From NCBI RefSeq assembly GCF_019393635.1, contig NC_057861.1:541456211-541520210 (forward strand): a stretch of 64,000 nt of DNA, read 5' to 3'. The notes under the pieces are model-generated. The model saw only the letters and a list, made by a program, of their open reading frames with translations, did not search any database and was not told the origin of the DNA. A program made the position numbers and the translations under genes. Position 1 is the stretch's first letter. Each line of letters starts with the position of its first letter. Of the stretch, positions 20,986-32,260 are shown one piece after another. The DNA is from Dromiciops gliroides (Eukaryota > Chordata > Mammalia > Microbiotheria > Microbiotheriidae).

Positions 20986-21425
20986 AATTATTGTGGAATA
21001 TTATTTTGCTATAAGAAATGATGAGTAGGAGCATTTCAGAAAAACCTGGAAAGACTTGCGTAAACTGAAACAAAGTGATGAAGTGAGCAGAACCAGGGGA
21101 GCATTGCACAGTCATAGCAATATTGTAGCAGTGACCAACTGTAAAAAGACTTAACTACTTTGATCAATACAGTGATCCATGACAATAACAAAGGTCTCAT
21201 TATGAAAAATGCTATCCACCTCCAAGAGAGAGAGAACTGATGAATTCTGAGTGCAGATTTTTTTCACTTTGTTTTCTTGCTTTTTTTTTTTTGCAATATG
21301 GCTAATAGGGAAATATGTTTGACATTACTTCATATGTCTAATAGGGATCATATTGCTTACCTTCTCAATGGTTGGGGGAGGGGCTTGAGGGAGGAAGAGA
21401 ATCTGAAACTCAAAATTATATCAAG
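20986..21425 (+). mobile_element. L1 3' end, sense arm
   Basis: Sense L1 3' UTR ('tataagaaatgatgagtagg', 'gtgagcagaaccaggggag', 'actcaaaattata' end) covering nearly the same L1 segment as the neighbour in opposite orientation. Confidence 0.82.
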
Positions 21426-21600
21426 CCTAAATCTATGTCTCTTCAATTTCTACATATTACTCTTAGTTCTGCTTTTGGGAACCAGTAAAACAAGTCCAAT
21501 TTCTCTTCATATTATGATATGAAGTCTTTCAAATGCTTAAAGACAGCTATCATGTTCCCCTAGATCTTCTTCAGGCTATGTATATATAAATATACACTTG
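21426..21600 (-). mobile_element. CR1/L3-like LINE fragment, antisense
   Basis: Plus strand shows 'aagcctaaatctatgtctc', 'cttaaagacagctatcatg' and 'ttcttcaggct', which I recognise as the reverse complement of a CR1/L3-class LINE region ('gagaagag...gacatgatagctgtcttt' in sense). Confidence 0.55.
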
Positions 21601-22846
21601 ATTTTTCCAGAACTCACAAGAATTCTATGTCAATAATTAAGAATTCTTAAATTCCATCATTCCACTACAACCTCTAATCATCCTATCTTTCCTGATGCTT
21701 CATTCCATCTAAACCTATTTTTGGTCCTCACTTTACCTTAGCTGCAGTTCCTTAAACCATTACTACACCAGGAGTCACTCCTATACTGACTTCATTTTTC
21801 TCCCTTCTTAGTCTAACCCCTATAGTTAACCAGTTGAATGTTACACTATCCTCTACTATTGGCTCCTTTGTCCTATTGTCCTATCTATGCTCATCCCTTC
21901 ATAAATCCAACCACATAAATCCAACTCCTACTCACATGATACTGAACAGTGGCAGCGGGAGTCTCACAATGCATTTACTTCAGGCACCACAAATTCATGT
22001 TATCTGATCTCCCCTGGGCCCCTTACTGAATCAAGGCAATTCTTTTACTCCTCCCTAACTGGTTCTCTATCACACCTCCCACTGTGGCTGTTCCAAACCT
22101 TCTCTTCTCACCTAAAGACTCCGTGTGATCCTATCTTCTCACTTTGTCATCTCATAATTTATTGAGAGCATAGAGGCCATTTTCCTGAGCTCATTTTTCT
22201 CTCCTCTACATCTTAAAAACTGTTCAACAACTGCCTCATTCATTTCTCCTCTACTCCATAAAAGAAGTAGTCCTTCTTCTTGCCAAGGCTAACCTCTTAA
22301 CATGCATCCTTGGTCCCATCACCTCTCATTTCCAGCAGATCTACCTCATAATTTCCCCATTTCTCTAATCTGCAACTATCTTCCCTACTTCTTTCTATAC
22401 TGTCTACAAATACTCCCAACTCTCACACTCAAATAATAAAAACAAAAACAAAAAGTCTTCTCAAGATCCTCAAGCTGTCATCTTATATCTTTTCTCCCTT
22501 TCTCAGGAAATGTCCTAGAAAAAAAATCTGTCCACTCTCATTTTCTCCATTTCGTCTCCTCTTACTCACTTTTCAGTGTGACTTCTGAACTCAGGCTCAA
22601 CTGAAATTGCTTTCTCCAAATGGTCTCTTAAATGGCGAATCAAGTGACCTATTCTCAGTTCTCATCCTTCTTGCCTTATTTTAAACTGTTGGCCACCTTC
22701 TCCTCCTGGATATTCCCTCCTCTCTGGGCTTTCATGAGACTGTTCTTTAGTTCTTGTCCAGCTAATTTACCTGCTCCTTTTAATTCACCATTGCCTGATC
22801 ATTATCTTTATTTCTCTTCTCTTCTCTATGACAACAGCTTCCAGAT

Positions 22847-22880
22847 ATAGATAGATAGATAGATAGATATAGATAGATAT
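22847..22880. repeat. (GATA)n microsatellite
   Basis: Short ATAG/GATA tract. Confidence 0.95.
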
Positions 22881-23343
22881 CCAGTCCTATTTTCTTTCCT
22901 GAGCTCCAGTCTTGCATCACTAATTGCTTATTGAACATTAGGAACTGGATGTCCCATTGGAATCTCAAACTCAACATGTTCCAAACAGAACTCAATTTAT
23001 TTTCATTAAAACCTACTCTTATTCCAAATTTCCCTATTTCTGTAAAATGTATCACCATCCTTCCAGTCAAAGGAATCATTATCCTTCCAGTCCATAGTAT
23101 CACCATCCTTCCAGTCCCACACAGGTTCACAACCTTCAAATCATCCTTGACTCCTTCTCATTCCACTTACCCAATTAGTTGCCAAGCTTTATCAGATCTT
23201 ATTCCACAACATCTCTGACATCCATCCCCTTCTTTCTTTGTATTCACAGTCACCACCCTAGCCCAGGCTCTTATCACTTCTTGCCTGGATTTTTAAAATT
23301 TGTGGCTTCCTAATTGTTCTTCCTGCCTCATCTTTCCCTTTTT

Positions 23344-23482
23344 TTTTTTTTTGGTGGGACAATGGGGATTAAGTGACTTGCCCAGGGTCACACAGCTAGT
23401 GTCAAATGTCTGAGGCCGGATTGAACTCAGGTACTCCTGAATCCAGAGCCGGTGCTTTAGCCACTGCGCCACCTAGCTGCCC
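23344..23482 (-). mobile_element. WSINE1-type SINE, antisense
   Basis: Perfect duplication CATCTTTCCCTTTT at 23329-23342 and 23483-23496. The SINE splits the L2 text. Confidence 0.92.
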
Positions 23483-23626
23483 CATCTTTCCCTTTTCTAA
23501 CCTATTTTCCATGCAGCTACTAAAATGTTTTCCCTAAAGCACAAATATGATCATGTCAGGCCCCTGTTCAATAAACTCTAGTGACTCCTGCTCACCTCTA
23601 GGATCAAATATAAGAGCCTCTGTTTG

Positions 23627-23835
23627 GCTCTTTAAGACAAAGGTTCTTCAAAATGTGGTATGTAATTGTTTTTTTCTTTTTTAGGTTATATATGTACAAT
23701 TATGTTAAACATATTTCCACATTAGTCATGTCATGAAAGAAGAATCAGAACAAAAGGGGAAAACCACAAGAAAAAACAACAACAAAATTGAAGATAGTAT
23801 GCTTTAATTTGCATTTAGACATCATAGTTTTTTTT
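23627..23835 (-). mobile_element. L1 3' end, antisense
   Basis: Aligns along its full length with 20520-20720, including the ~40-bp segment (23627-23670) lying beyond the A-rich tail. Confidence 0.75.
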
Positions 23836-23959
23836 TAAAAAAAGTCTTTCACAACCAGGACTTCTTTTCACACTATGGTCCAGCCAAATGCCCTTCTTGC
23901 TTTTCCTCCCATACATAACATTCAAATTCCTATCTCCAGGTCTTTTCATGTGATCTGTG

Positions 23960-24545
23960 TCAACTTGGAAGGACATCTTCAGTGGAGTGCCCCAGGGCTC
24001 AGTGTTTGGCCCTGTGTTATTTAATCTTTTTATAAAAGATTTGGGCAAAGGTATAGATCATGTTTTTATAAACTTGCTGATGACACAAAGCAAGAAGGGA
24101 CAGTTAATCCACTGGACAAAAAGATGATCACAGATCAAATTTCATTAAATAAAGTGAATTTTAATAGAGATAAGCATAAAGTTTTACACTCAGGAGTTAA
24201 CAATCAACTTCACAAATATGAAATGGAGGAGGCAAGATTGAATAGCTGGAAAAAAAGATCTAGGGGTTTCAGTGGACTATAAGCTCAGTATGAGTCAACA
24301 AATGGCAGCCAAGAAAGCTAAAGCAATCTTGGGCATGAAGGGAAGCAGAGAGTGTAGGACTTGGGAGGTAATGGCAACACTTACTCTTCCTTGGTCAGAC
24401 CATATATGGAAAAATTGTTCGGAGTGCCACATTTTACGAAGAACATTGAAAATATGGCAAACATCCAGAGGAGGGCAATGAGGATGATGAACAACCTTCA
24501 ATTCATGACATACCTACTCCTAGTCAATCTGGTCCAATACTATTT
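23960..24545 (+). mobile_element. CR1/L3-like LINE, reverse transcriptase part
   Basis: Conceptual translation in shifting frames gives V-P-Q-G-S-V, then L-F-N-L-F-I-K-D-L-G, and K-L-A-D-D-T-K at 24070-24090, matching the reverse transcriptase palm with its paired aspartates. Further on, 'atgagtcaacaaatggcagcc' and 'gtccagaggagggcaatgag' type text matches the C-terminal part of such LINEs. Frameshifts break it, so it is a fossil. It could belong to another CR1-clade family. Confidence 0.65.
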
Positions 24546-24584
24546 AATATGGGAATAGGTTGGAGAAAGTGAAGATATTTAATA

Positions 24585-24740
24585 AATCAATCAAAACATT
24601 TTACCAAGTGTCTACTATGAACCAGCCACTGTTTTGGACACTGGGAATACAAAAACAAAATTGAAATAGCCCTTCCCTCAAAGATCTTTGAAAAATTAAA
24701 AATTTTAAAAGATCTATGAAGTAAGACAACACATAATCAA
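24585..24740 (-). repeat. L2 fragment, antisense
   Basis: 'aagtgtctactatgaaccag' and 'gacactgggaatacaaaaac' then 'cccttccctcaaagatc'. Confidence 0.6.
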
Positions 24741-24813
24741 ATAGATACAAAATAGATACATGTAAGATATGTACAAAATAAATATAATAATTGAGGATAG
24801 GTTTTCGAAGCAG

Positions 24814-24870
24814 TATGTATATATATATGTATGTATGTACTATGTATGTATGTGTGTATGTATGTATATA
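24814..24870. repeat. (TATG)n microsatellite
   Basis: TATG/TATA units. Confidence 0.95.
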
Positions 24871-25214
24871 ATCTCATTTTATCCTCACAAAAACTCTGGA
24901 ATGTAGGCAGAGATGTGCTGGTAAATGTTTCACCATTAACTTTCAAAAAAAAAAGATGTATGTACAACACACTTTTAAGTTCAATCTGCATTATTAATAT
25001 TCTCTCCATCACTTTCTTAAGTCTAGAAACAGAATAATAAATCAAGCCCTGATTTGTAGCGTTTTCCAATTTCCAAGGTGTAAATACTCACAGTGAAAAT
25101 TTAACTGGCTTTCTGCTGTTATGTGCTAGCTTCAGTACACCACTTGGACATGAAGCGAAGGGAAGGGAAAACATCACACTTCAAGAAAAAAATAGACTGA
25201 CACTTCAAAAGAAT
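24871..25214. other. Mostly unique sequence
   Basis: A short MIR-like phrase near 24870-24900; the rest unrecognised. Confidence 0.35.
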
Positions 25215-25915
25215 TAACCACTCCATAAACATTTATTAAATACATACTAAGTGCCAGATACTGTACTAAGCACTAGGGACAGAAAAAAGATAAAAGACAG
25301 TCCCTGTCTTCACAAAGTATACCATTCAATGGGGAAAGCAACATGTAAATCACTATACACTTTCTTTTTTTTTTTCAGGGCAATGAGGGTTAAGTGACTT
25401 GTCCAGGGTCATGCAGCTAGTAAGTGTCAAGTGTCTGAGGCCGGATTTGAACTCAGGTCCTCCTGAATCCAAAGCCAGTGCTCTATCCACTGTGCCACGT
25501 AGCTGCCCCCATAAATCACTATAAATTGGAAATAATCAAGAGAGGAAAGGCTCTAGAATTAAGAAGGATTGGGAAAGGCTTCCTGTAGAAGGTAGGATTT
25601 TAGTTGAGACTTGAAGAAAGCCAGGGAATCCAAGAGGAGGGGAGCATACTGTATATGGGAGACAGGCAGTGAAAATGCCTGGTGTGTCTTGTGGGAGGAA
25701 CAGAGAGAAAGTCAGTGTCACTGGATCTCAGAGCACATGGAGGATAGAGGGTATAAAATATAAAAAGACTGGAAAGGTAGAGAGGAGAAGGTCATGAAGG
25801 GCTTGGAATACCAAACAGTGAGTTTATATTTGATTGTGGGAATGATAGAGAATCAATGGAGTTTATTGAATAGGGAAGGGGGAAGGGTGACATGGTCAGA
25901 TCCCCCACTTTAGGA
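25215..25915 (-). mobile_element. L2 LINE, antisense, ~550 bp plus SINE
   Basis: 'aaacatttattaaatacata' start, then 'aaggcttcctgtagaaggta', 'gtcagtgtcactggatctc', 'gtttattgaatagggaag' and 'gtgacatggtcagatcc'. A SINE sits at 25358-25511. Confidence 0.78.
25358..25511 (-). mobile_element. WSINE1-type SINE, antisense
   Basis: Perfect 12-bp duplication TAAATCACTATA at 25346-25357 and 25512-25523. The outer boundary beside the poly-T includes a few extra bases. Confidence 0.92.
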
Positions 25916-26095
25916 CCTTAAAAATCATCTAATCTTAGTGTCTTCATTTTGCTAATGAGGAATTTGAAACCCAGAGAAGTAAGATGACTTTTGCTCATAG
26001 TTACATGAATATCCTGGCAGAGCTGAGGCTCTAGAATATGGGTCCCATAAGTTCCAGTCCAGTGCTTTTGTCTCTATCCCATATTATCTCCACAC
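25916..26095 (-). repeat. MIR fragment, antisense
   Basis: 'aatcatctaatcttagtgtc', 'aggaatttgaaacccagaga' and 'cctggcagagctgaggctc'. Confidence 0.55.
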
Positions 26096-26244
26096 TTAAA
26101 GCTCAAGTGTTCATTGGCTATGACAAGTGAAAAGAAGAAGAAAGGAAGACAAAGCTTCTCTGAAATGATAGTGTCAATCAGTGAGGAAGTAGAATTCAAT
26201 TTATAAAAATTCAATTTTATACTCAACCTTTCAGATAATACATA

Positions 26245-26248
<4 letters not shown>

Positions 26249-26293
<45 letters not shown>
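26249..26293. repeat. (GA)n microsatellite
   Basis: About 22 perfect GA units. Confidence 0.97.
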
Positions 26294-26298
<5 letters not shown>

Positions 26299-26543
26299 GC
26301 CTGAAAAAAACCTTGATTATTGGGTTGGCTCCAGGCAAGTTTTTGTAATAGCAAGAGTTGATCTTTGCTACCCTCGCACTTTCATATCCTAAAGGGTGAG
26401 AAGATCTAAGAGGGGGTAACAGCAGGCAATGGGCCCCAGTGATTAGAAAGGCCAAGGCAATGAACACTAGCTGAGAGCAGAAGAGCCCAGGGCTCTCTGT
26501 GCAAACCGGGAGCCACCAGGAGGCTGTTCAAAACTGAGTCAGG

Positions 26544-26711
26544 GGGGCAGCTAGGTGGTGCAGTGCTCTATCGAGCACTGGTCCTGGAGTCAGGAGGACC
26601 TGAGTTCAAATCTGGCCTCAGACATTTAACACTTACTAGCTGCGTGACCCTGGGCAAGTCACTTAACCCTCATTGCCCCACAAAAACAAAAAAACAAAAC
26701 AAAAACCCCCA
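26544..26711 (+). mobile_element. WSINE1-type SINE with internal duplication
   Basis: Duplication CAAAACTGAGTCAGG / CAAAACTGGGTCAGG (26529-26543 and 26712-26726). In the head, 'gtgctctatcgagcactgg' replaces the usual 'gtggatagagcac', forming a small inverted GTGCTC...GAGCAC. The tail is (AAAAC)-like. Confidence 0.88.
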
Positions 26712-26726
26712 CAAAACTGGGTCAGG

Positions 26727-27057
26727 AAGATACCAATGAGGACAGCCAAGGAGAGTGTCCATGAATGAGCAGTAGGGCAGACAAGGTTATATAGAGAAGA
26801 AACAGGGCAGTGAGTCAAATGACCAGCTAGGAAGTCCTACCTGGAAATGAATTCTGGCAGTGACTTTTCACATTGTGCTTTGAAGGGCCAATGTGGATTT
26901 CTTGTATCCTGTACCTTTTGGTTGCCATAGAACTTTGGACTTTATTCGGTATGCAAAAGAAAGCCATTGAAGATTTTTGAGCAGGGGAATATGCTTTAGG
27001 AAGATCAATCTGGGATCAGGATAGATGGGCAAGATAAGAAACAGATTGGAGTCTTGA
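26727..27057 (-). repeat. Diverged L2 fragment, antisense (part)
   Basis: 'agaaagccattgaagatttt' and 'gcaggggaatatgctttagg' after 26950 fit the antisense L2 order. The first 200 bp are unrecognised. Confidence 0.4.
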
Positions 27058-27073
27058 AACATAATCTCTATTT

Positions 27074-27229
27074 TTTTTTTGTTTGGTTTTTTTGGTGAGA
27101 CAATTGGGGTTAAGTGACTTGCCCAGTGTCACACAGCTAGTAAGTGTCAAGTGTCTGAAGCTGGACTTGAACTCAGGTCCTCCTGAATCCAGGGCCAGTG
27201 CTCTATCCACTGTGCCACCTAGCTGCCCC
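27074..27229 (-). mobile_element. WSINE1-type SINE, antisense
   Basis: Perfect 16-bp duplication AACATAATCTCTATTT (27058-27073 and 27230-27245). Confidence 0.93.
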
Positions 27230-27299
27230 AACATAATCTCTATTTAAAAAAAATTCTTTCCTGATCACTGAGAGTTGTCATCTAATACTTCATAAGGTT

Positions 27300-27500
27300 G
27301 TATATTTAGAGCTACAAGGAATTTTAGAGACCATCTAGTCCAACTTCCTCATTTGTAAAATGAGGAAACTGAGGCAAAGATAATTTAAGTGACTAGCCCA
27401 AGGTTCTTAACTAGTAAATGGCCAAGCTAGGAGCCGAACCCAGGTTCATTGACCACAAAGCCAGGGGACTTTCTTCTGTGCCATGCCATGTCTCTGGGAG
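27300..27500 (-). repeat. MIR fragment, antisense
   Basis: 'ccatctagtccaacttcctc', 'aaatgaggaaactgaggcaa' and 'gccgaacccaggttca'. Confidence 0.68.
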
Positions 27501-27917
27501 CTTAGATTTTGTCAATTGTCCATGTGGGTACTCCCATCACCAATGCCATTCACAGGCTACAACCCATTTGCAATTCAATCAATAGTCTTCAAGAGTCATT
27601 GAGTTATTGCCCCACAACTAAGTTGGTAAGGAGTATCTACAAGCTTAGCTAAGGTGTATTGGAAGTCCCTCCAGCTTGGTAACCTCAGTCAGACCTTGCA
27701 TTACACTGACAAAGCCTTCAAGGACACAGGTTCACTTCCATGCCATAAAGAGCCAATGAAGAGAACTTTTTTCATTTCTTCATCAGGCAGGGACCCCTAT
27801 CATCCTAGGGGAGAATTTACCAAAGTACTAATTAAAATAGGCCAGGAAATCTGCTACTAAGAATTTTGATTATAGCCTAAGGAGGTTGTTTAAAAGGAAA
27901 AAGGGACCTTGTTGTAA
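27501..27917. other. Unique sequence, nothing recognised
   Basis: A 68-codon ORF at 27654-27860 has no recognisable domain. Confidence 0.35.
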
Positions 27918-27985
27918 ATATATATGTGTGTGTGTGTGTGTGTGTATACACATATATATGTGTGTATATATATATATATTTAGTT
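27918..27985. repeat. (TG)n/(TA)n microsatellite
   Basis: Mixed dinucleotide tract. Confidence 0.93.
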
Positions 27986-28129
27986 TTTTATAGGTAATAT
28001 TTCCAAAAAACTGGGAATAATCGACATCTAAAGATGAGGTGGCAACCAAGGAAATTATCCTATTAGGTGCTTAATAAATAACTGTTGATTGCTATGTCCA
28101 TAAAATGAGATACTATTGTGTCATTGAAA

Positions 28130-28727
28130 TGACACAAAGGGCTAGAAAGCCCAAAGGGCTAGAAAACTGTGCATACCCTTTGACCCAGCAATACCACTAC
28201 TAGGTCTGTATCCCAAAGAGATCATAAAAAAGGAAAAAGGACCAACATGTACAAAAATATTTATAGCAGCTTTTTGTGTAGCAAAGAATTGGAAATTGAG
28301 GGAATATCCATCAATCGGGGAATAGCTGAACAAGTTGTGTTATAGAAATGAGATGGGATACTATTATGCTACAAGAAAGGGTGAGCAGGCAGATTTCAGA
28401 AAAACCTGGAAAGATATAGATGAAATGAAACTGAGTGAAGTGAGTGAAACCAGGAGAGAATTGCACACAGTAATAGCAACATTGTGTGATGATCAACTGT
28501 GAAAGACGGCTCTTCTTAGCAATTCAGTGATCCAAGATGATTCCAAAAGACTTATGATAGAAAATGTTCTCCACATCCAGAAAAAGAACTATGGAATCAG
28601 AATGTAGATCAAAGTATACTATGTTCACTTTTTTGTTGTTCTTTTGTTTTTTTCTTTCTTGTGTTTTTTCCCTTTTGTTCTGATCCTTCTTTTACAACAT
28701 GACTAATATGGAAACATTTATAACATG

Positions 28728-28794
<67 letters not shown>

Positions 28795-28925
28795 CCTATA
28801 TCTGACTTCTTGCCATCTTGGGGAGGGGGGAGGGAAGGGAGGGAAGGAAAAAAAGCATTTGGAACTCAAAATCTTACAAAAATGAATGTTGAAACAATCT
28901 TTACATATAATTGGAAAATCAAATA
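28130..28925 (+). mobile_element. L1 LINE 3' region
   Basis: Includes the end of ORF2-derived text ('ccctttgacccagcaatacc', 'gtatcccaaagagatcat', 'attggaaattgagggaatat') and the 3' UTR. A (TA)n tract at 28734-28793 has expanded inside the UTR at the 'ttgtatatat' position. No intact frame. Confidence 0.83.
28734..28793. repeat. (TA)n microsatellite in L1 3' UTR
   Basis: About 30 perfect TA units. Confidence 0.97.
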
Positions 28926-29089
28926 AGATATCAATAAAACAACAAAGGTAGATATTAATCCATTAAAAAAAGAAATGACAGTTATAAAGGATGCAAAGAA
29001 ATATGGAAATATCTATACCAAATGATGCAAAATGAGAAGAGAAGAATTTGATTATACATGGAGATAAAAACAATACTAACAGCTAGTAT

Positions 29090-29475
29090 TAATATAAGAC
29101 CTTAAGTTTTACAAAATCCTTTACAAACATTATCTCATTTTATCCTTACAACAATCCCAAGGCATTGGTGCTTTTTTTTTTTTTTTTTTGGTGGGGCAAT
29201 AAAGGTTAAGTGACTTAGCTACTAAGTGTCAAATGTCTGAGGCCAGATTTGAATTCAGGTCCTCCTGATTCCAGGGCCAGTGCTTTATCTACTGAAACAC
29301 CTGCCTGCCCCCTTATTGGTGCTTTTATTAGTCACACTTTGCAGTTGAGAAAACTGAGGCAGAGAAAGATTAATTGACTTGCCCACATGGGTAATTACTG
29401 TTCGACACTGCATTTGAATTCAGATCTTCTTGGGTCCAGGTTCAGCACTCTATCCATTGAACTACCTAGCTGTCT
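29090..29475 (-). repeat. MIR, antisense, split by a SINE
   Basis: 'aacattatctcattttatcc' on one side of the SINE and 'gagaaaactgaggcagagaa' plus 'ttgaattcagatcttcttgg' on the other. Confidence 0.65.
29176..29314 (-). mobile_element. WSINE1-type SINE with internal deletion
   Basis: Perfect duplication ATTGGTGCTTTT (29164-29175 and 29315-29326). The central 'gcccagggtcacac' segment is missing between 'gtgactt' and 'agctactaag'. Confidence 0.9.
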
Positions 29476-29809
29476 TCTTTTATTTGTTTTGTGGGTTGCT
29501 GGGTCAAAGAATTCATTACCTAGCGGTCACCTTCCTGGTAATGGGTCTTCCTGTGCTTTGCTAGATTGGTCGTGAAGAAGCAGGACTGGGACCAAATATG
29601 CCAAAATAAACAAAATAATGCAGCAAAAGAAAAGGCCACAAAACTTTATACATTCAGAGACAGAAAAGATATCAGAGTAAAATTAGTCTGTTAAAGTTTA
29701 GATTGTATTATTTTTCCCTTTTTTAAATAAAAAACTTTTAATAGTTCCTATTTTATGGTTTTTATTTGAGGTTCAATTCGATTTCTATTCTAAGTTTCTC
29801 CCCACTATA
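29476..29809. other. Unique sequence, nothing recognised
   Basis: AT-rich, no supported feature. Confidence 0.35.
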
Positions 29810-30815
29810 AGTCTGTCCTCCAGTTAGCTGTGAGATCGATCTTCCCTAAAGCACAGATCTACTTAAAAAACAAAAACAAAAGCTCCAGTGGCTCTCTATG
29901 ACCTCTAGGATCAAACAAAACCCTCTCTTTGTCACTCAGAGTCCTTTATAGTCTGCACCCCAACCCCCATCTTTCCAGTCTTCTTTCACTTTACACCCCA
30001 TAATGCATTCTCTTCTACCCAGCAACACTGGCCTCCTGGCTGTTCCTTGAACACTGCTACTCTGGCTCAGGGCATTTTCACAGGCTGTCACCCCATGTCT
30101 GGAATTCTCTCCCTCCTCATTTCGGTCTCCTACTCTCCCTTGGCTTCCTTTAAGTGCCAGTTAAATTCCTGTCTCTTACAAAAAGCCTTTCCCAGTCCCT
30201 CTTAATTCTAGTACTTTCCCTCTGTTGATTATTTCTAAGTTATGTTTTATATAAATATAGATCGATCAATTCTCTATAGCTATATCTAGACACATGTATG
30301 TATATACATGTACATGTATATATGTATATATGCATTGCACACATATATACATGTATATATGCACATATGTGTGTATATGTATCTATCTCTATATAGAGCG
30401 AGAGGAGAGATAGAAATATCTCTCCTCAGGGGGCAGCTAGATGGCGCAGTGGATAGAGCACCGGCCCTGGAGTCAGGAGTACCTGAGTTCAAATCCGGCC
30501 TCAGACACTTAATACTTAACTAGCTGTGTGACCCTGGGCAAGTCACTTAACCCCAATTGCCTCACTAAAAAAAAAAAAAAAAAGAAATATCTCTCCTATA
30601 TGTGTGTGTGTAGATAGATGAGAGAGAGAGAGAGAGAGAGATGATAGAGACAGAGAGAGAGATAGATATCTTGTTTGTACCTAGCTTTTTATATATTGTC
30701 TCTCCTATTAAACCTGTGAGCTACTTGGAAGCAGGGGCTGTCTTTTGCCTTTCTTTGTATCCCTGGTGCTTGGCACAGTGCCTGGCACATGTTCTTGTTG
30801 ACTGATTCACTTACT
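29810..30815 (+). mobile_element. L2 LINE 3' region
   Basis: One of the better L2 copies: 'gctccagtggctctctatga', 'ctggaattctctccctcc', 'gcctttcccagtccctct' and the end 'ggcacagtgcctggcacatg'. Microsatellites (30250-30420, 30600-30665) and a SINE (30427-30582) interrupt it. Confidence 0.78.
30427..30582 (+). mobile_element. WSINE1-type SINE
   Basis: Close to consensus. Perfect 15-bp duplication AGAAATATCTCTCCT (30412-30426 and 30583-30597) and a 17-nt A run. Confidence 0.94.
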
Positions 30816-30869
30816 ATTTGCTTAAGTGTATGTATTGAAAGCATTACTCTTTTGTTTAAAAAAATTTTT

Positions 30870-31200
30870 TTCAAACAAAATCCTAACAATGAGAGCTATT
30901 AGCAGGGCCTGAGTAGCAGACTTCAGGTAGCATCTAAAGATAGGACTGAATGTTTTTGCCCCTCTCACTCAGATCCAGAGAGCTTTTTTCAAGCTGATTA
31001 TGTGAAAAGAAACTGATTGTCTGCTTTTCATTCCTAGAAATTCAGTATCTCTAATCCCCTGTTTGGGTCGTCTAGGATGAATCATTGTTTTCTGTCCTTC
31101 ACTCCCATTCTCAGGGTCCAAACCTAGGCAGCCAGACCTAATTAACATGCAATGCAGGGTGGTAAAGGCAGCCAACACATGTTTTAGGAAAAAGGGAAAT
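30870..31200. other. Repeat-free block
   Basis: Unique, with homeodomain-type cores ('gatgaatcattg', 'cctaattaacatgc'). Possible conserved non-coding DNA, not demonstrable here. Confidence 0.3.
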
Positions 31201-31609
31201 GTATCCTCTCATGTAAATGTTCACTTTTACAAAAGTCTTCCACGGAGGATTCTGGATCAGGCCCAGGGACCATGGTGTAAATGGGGTGAGGAATGGACAG
31301 AGTGGATCAAATGAGCTAAGCTAAGCAAGCCTAGTTTCCTACATAATGTAATTCCTTTACATTTGAAGAGTATTTTGGGGGGGGGGAGAACCTGATTTGG
31401 TACTTTTCCCATCTGAGGGACTAGACTGTTCATATGGCTCTGGTGAGGTGAGTGTCACCAACTCTGTGAGATGGAGGACCACTACCTGCCCTACCTCTAC
31501 TCCCTGTAGACCCCTGGCATTGTCAACTGACCTCATGATAGAACCAAAAGTGCATTGGGCCAAGCCCTGCGATCCTCAGCTCCACCACTATCAGGCCTTC
31601 CTAGCTCTT
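31201..31609. other. Unique sequence, nothing recognised
   Basis: A G11 run at 31377-31387 is the only marked feature. ORFs on both strands (31357-31717) have no recognisable domain. Confidence 0.35.
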
Positions 31610-31725
31610 GAATTCTCTTTTATATGTTGTCTCTCTCAATTCGAGGGTGAGTTCCTTGAGTGTGAAGACTGTCTTGGTTTTTCTATTTGTGCTTGGTACA
31701 TAGTAAGTGCTTCATAAATACTCAT
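31610..31725 (+). repeat. L2 3' end
   Basis: 'gggtgagttccttgagtgtg' and 'cttggtacatagtaagtgct'. Confidence 0.6.
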
Positions 31726-32049
31726 TCTGTTCCCCTACCCCTTTTCATTTATTCATCCTTTCATTTATTCAGTCATTCATTTTCTCACTCTGCCATGATT
31801 TGGGGGCACTCCTATTCAAAACACCCTTTAGCCATGATCTCCCCCACCCCCATTCTTTCTACTTTGTATTTCTATCTTTTATTTATTTTTTAAAGGTTCT
31901 CTCGCTATCTTCCTTTTCTATAGCTTCAGTTCTCTTTTTGCCCTTTTCATTAGAGGACAACTTTTCACAAACATTTTTAGTTGCTAATTTGATTTATTCT
32001 ATCACACCCAAACCAGAGCAGGAGAAAGTCTACACTCAGTGAGTCCATG

Positions 32050-32260
32050 ATTCCCCACTGCAGGCCAGTCTGGTAATATGGAAAGAGAACTGGATTTCGA
32101 GTCAAGGGACCTATGTTTGGATTTGACCTCTGCTCTTTTGCTAACTGTGACCTTGGTAAATCATTTCTATGCTCTGGACTTCAGGTTCCATTTCTGTAAA
32201 ATAAAAGGGATGGACTAGATAACCTCTAAGGTAGATTCTAGCCCTATGAAATGGGATTCA
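32050..32260 (+). repeat. MIR/THER1-like SINE
   Basis: 'gagaactggatttcgagtca', 'aactgtgaccttggtaaatc' and 'gggatggactagataacctc'. Confidence 0.6.

Larger units (their letters stand above)
21660..23640 (+). mobile_element. L2 LINE, ~2 kb, degraded
   Basis: Sense L2 order: 'aatctcaaactcaacatgtt' (22964-22983), 'caccatccttccagtc', 'ttgactccttctcattccac', then 'aaatatgatcatgtcaggcc' and 'aataaactctagtgactcc'. The part before 22550 is less certain. It is interrupted by (GATA)n at 22847-22880 and a SINE at 23344-23482. Stops are frequent in every frame. Confidence 0.6.
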
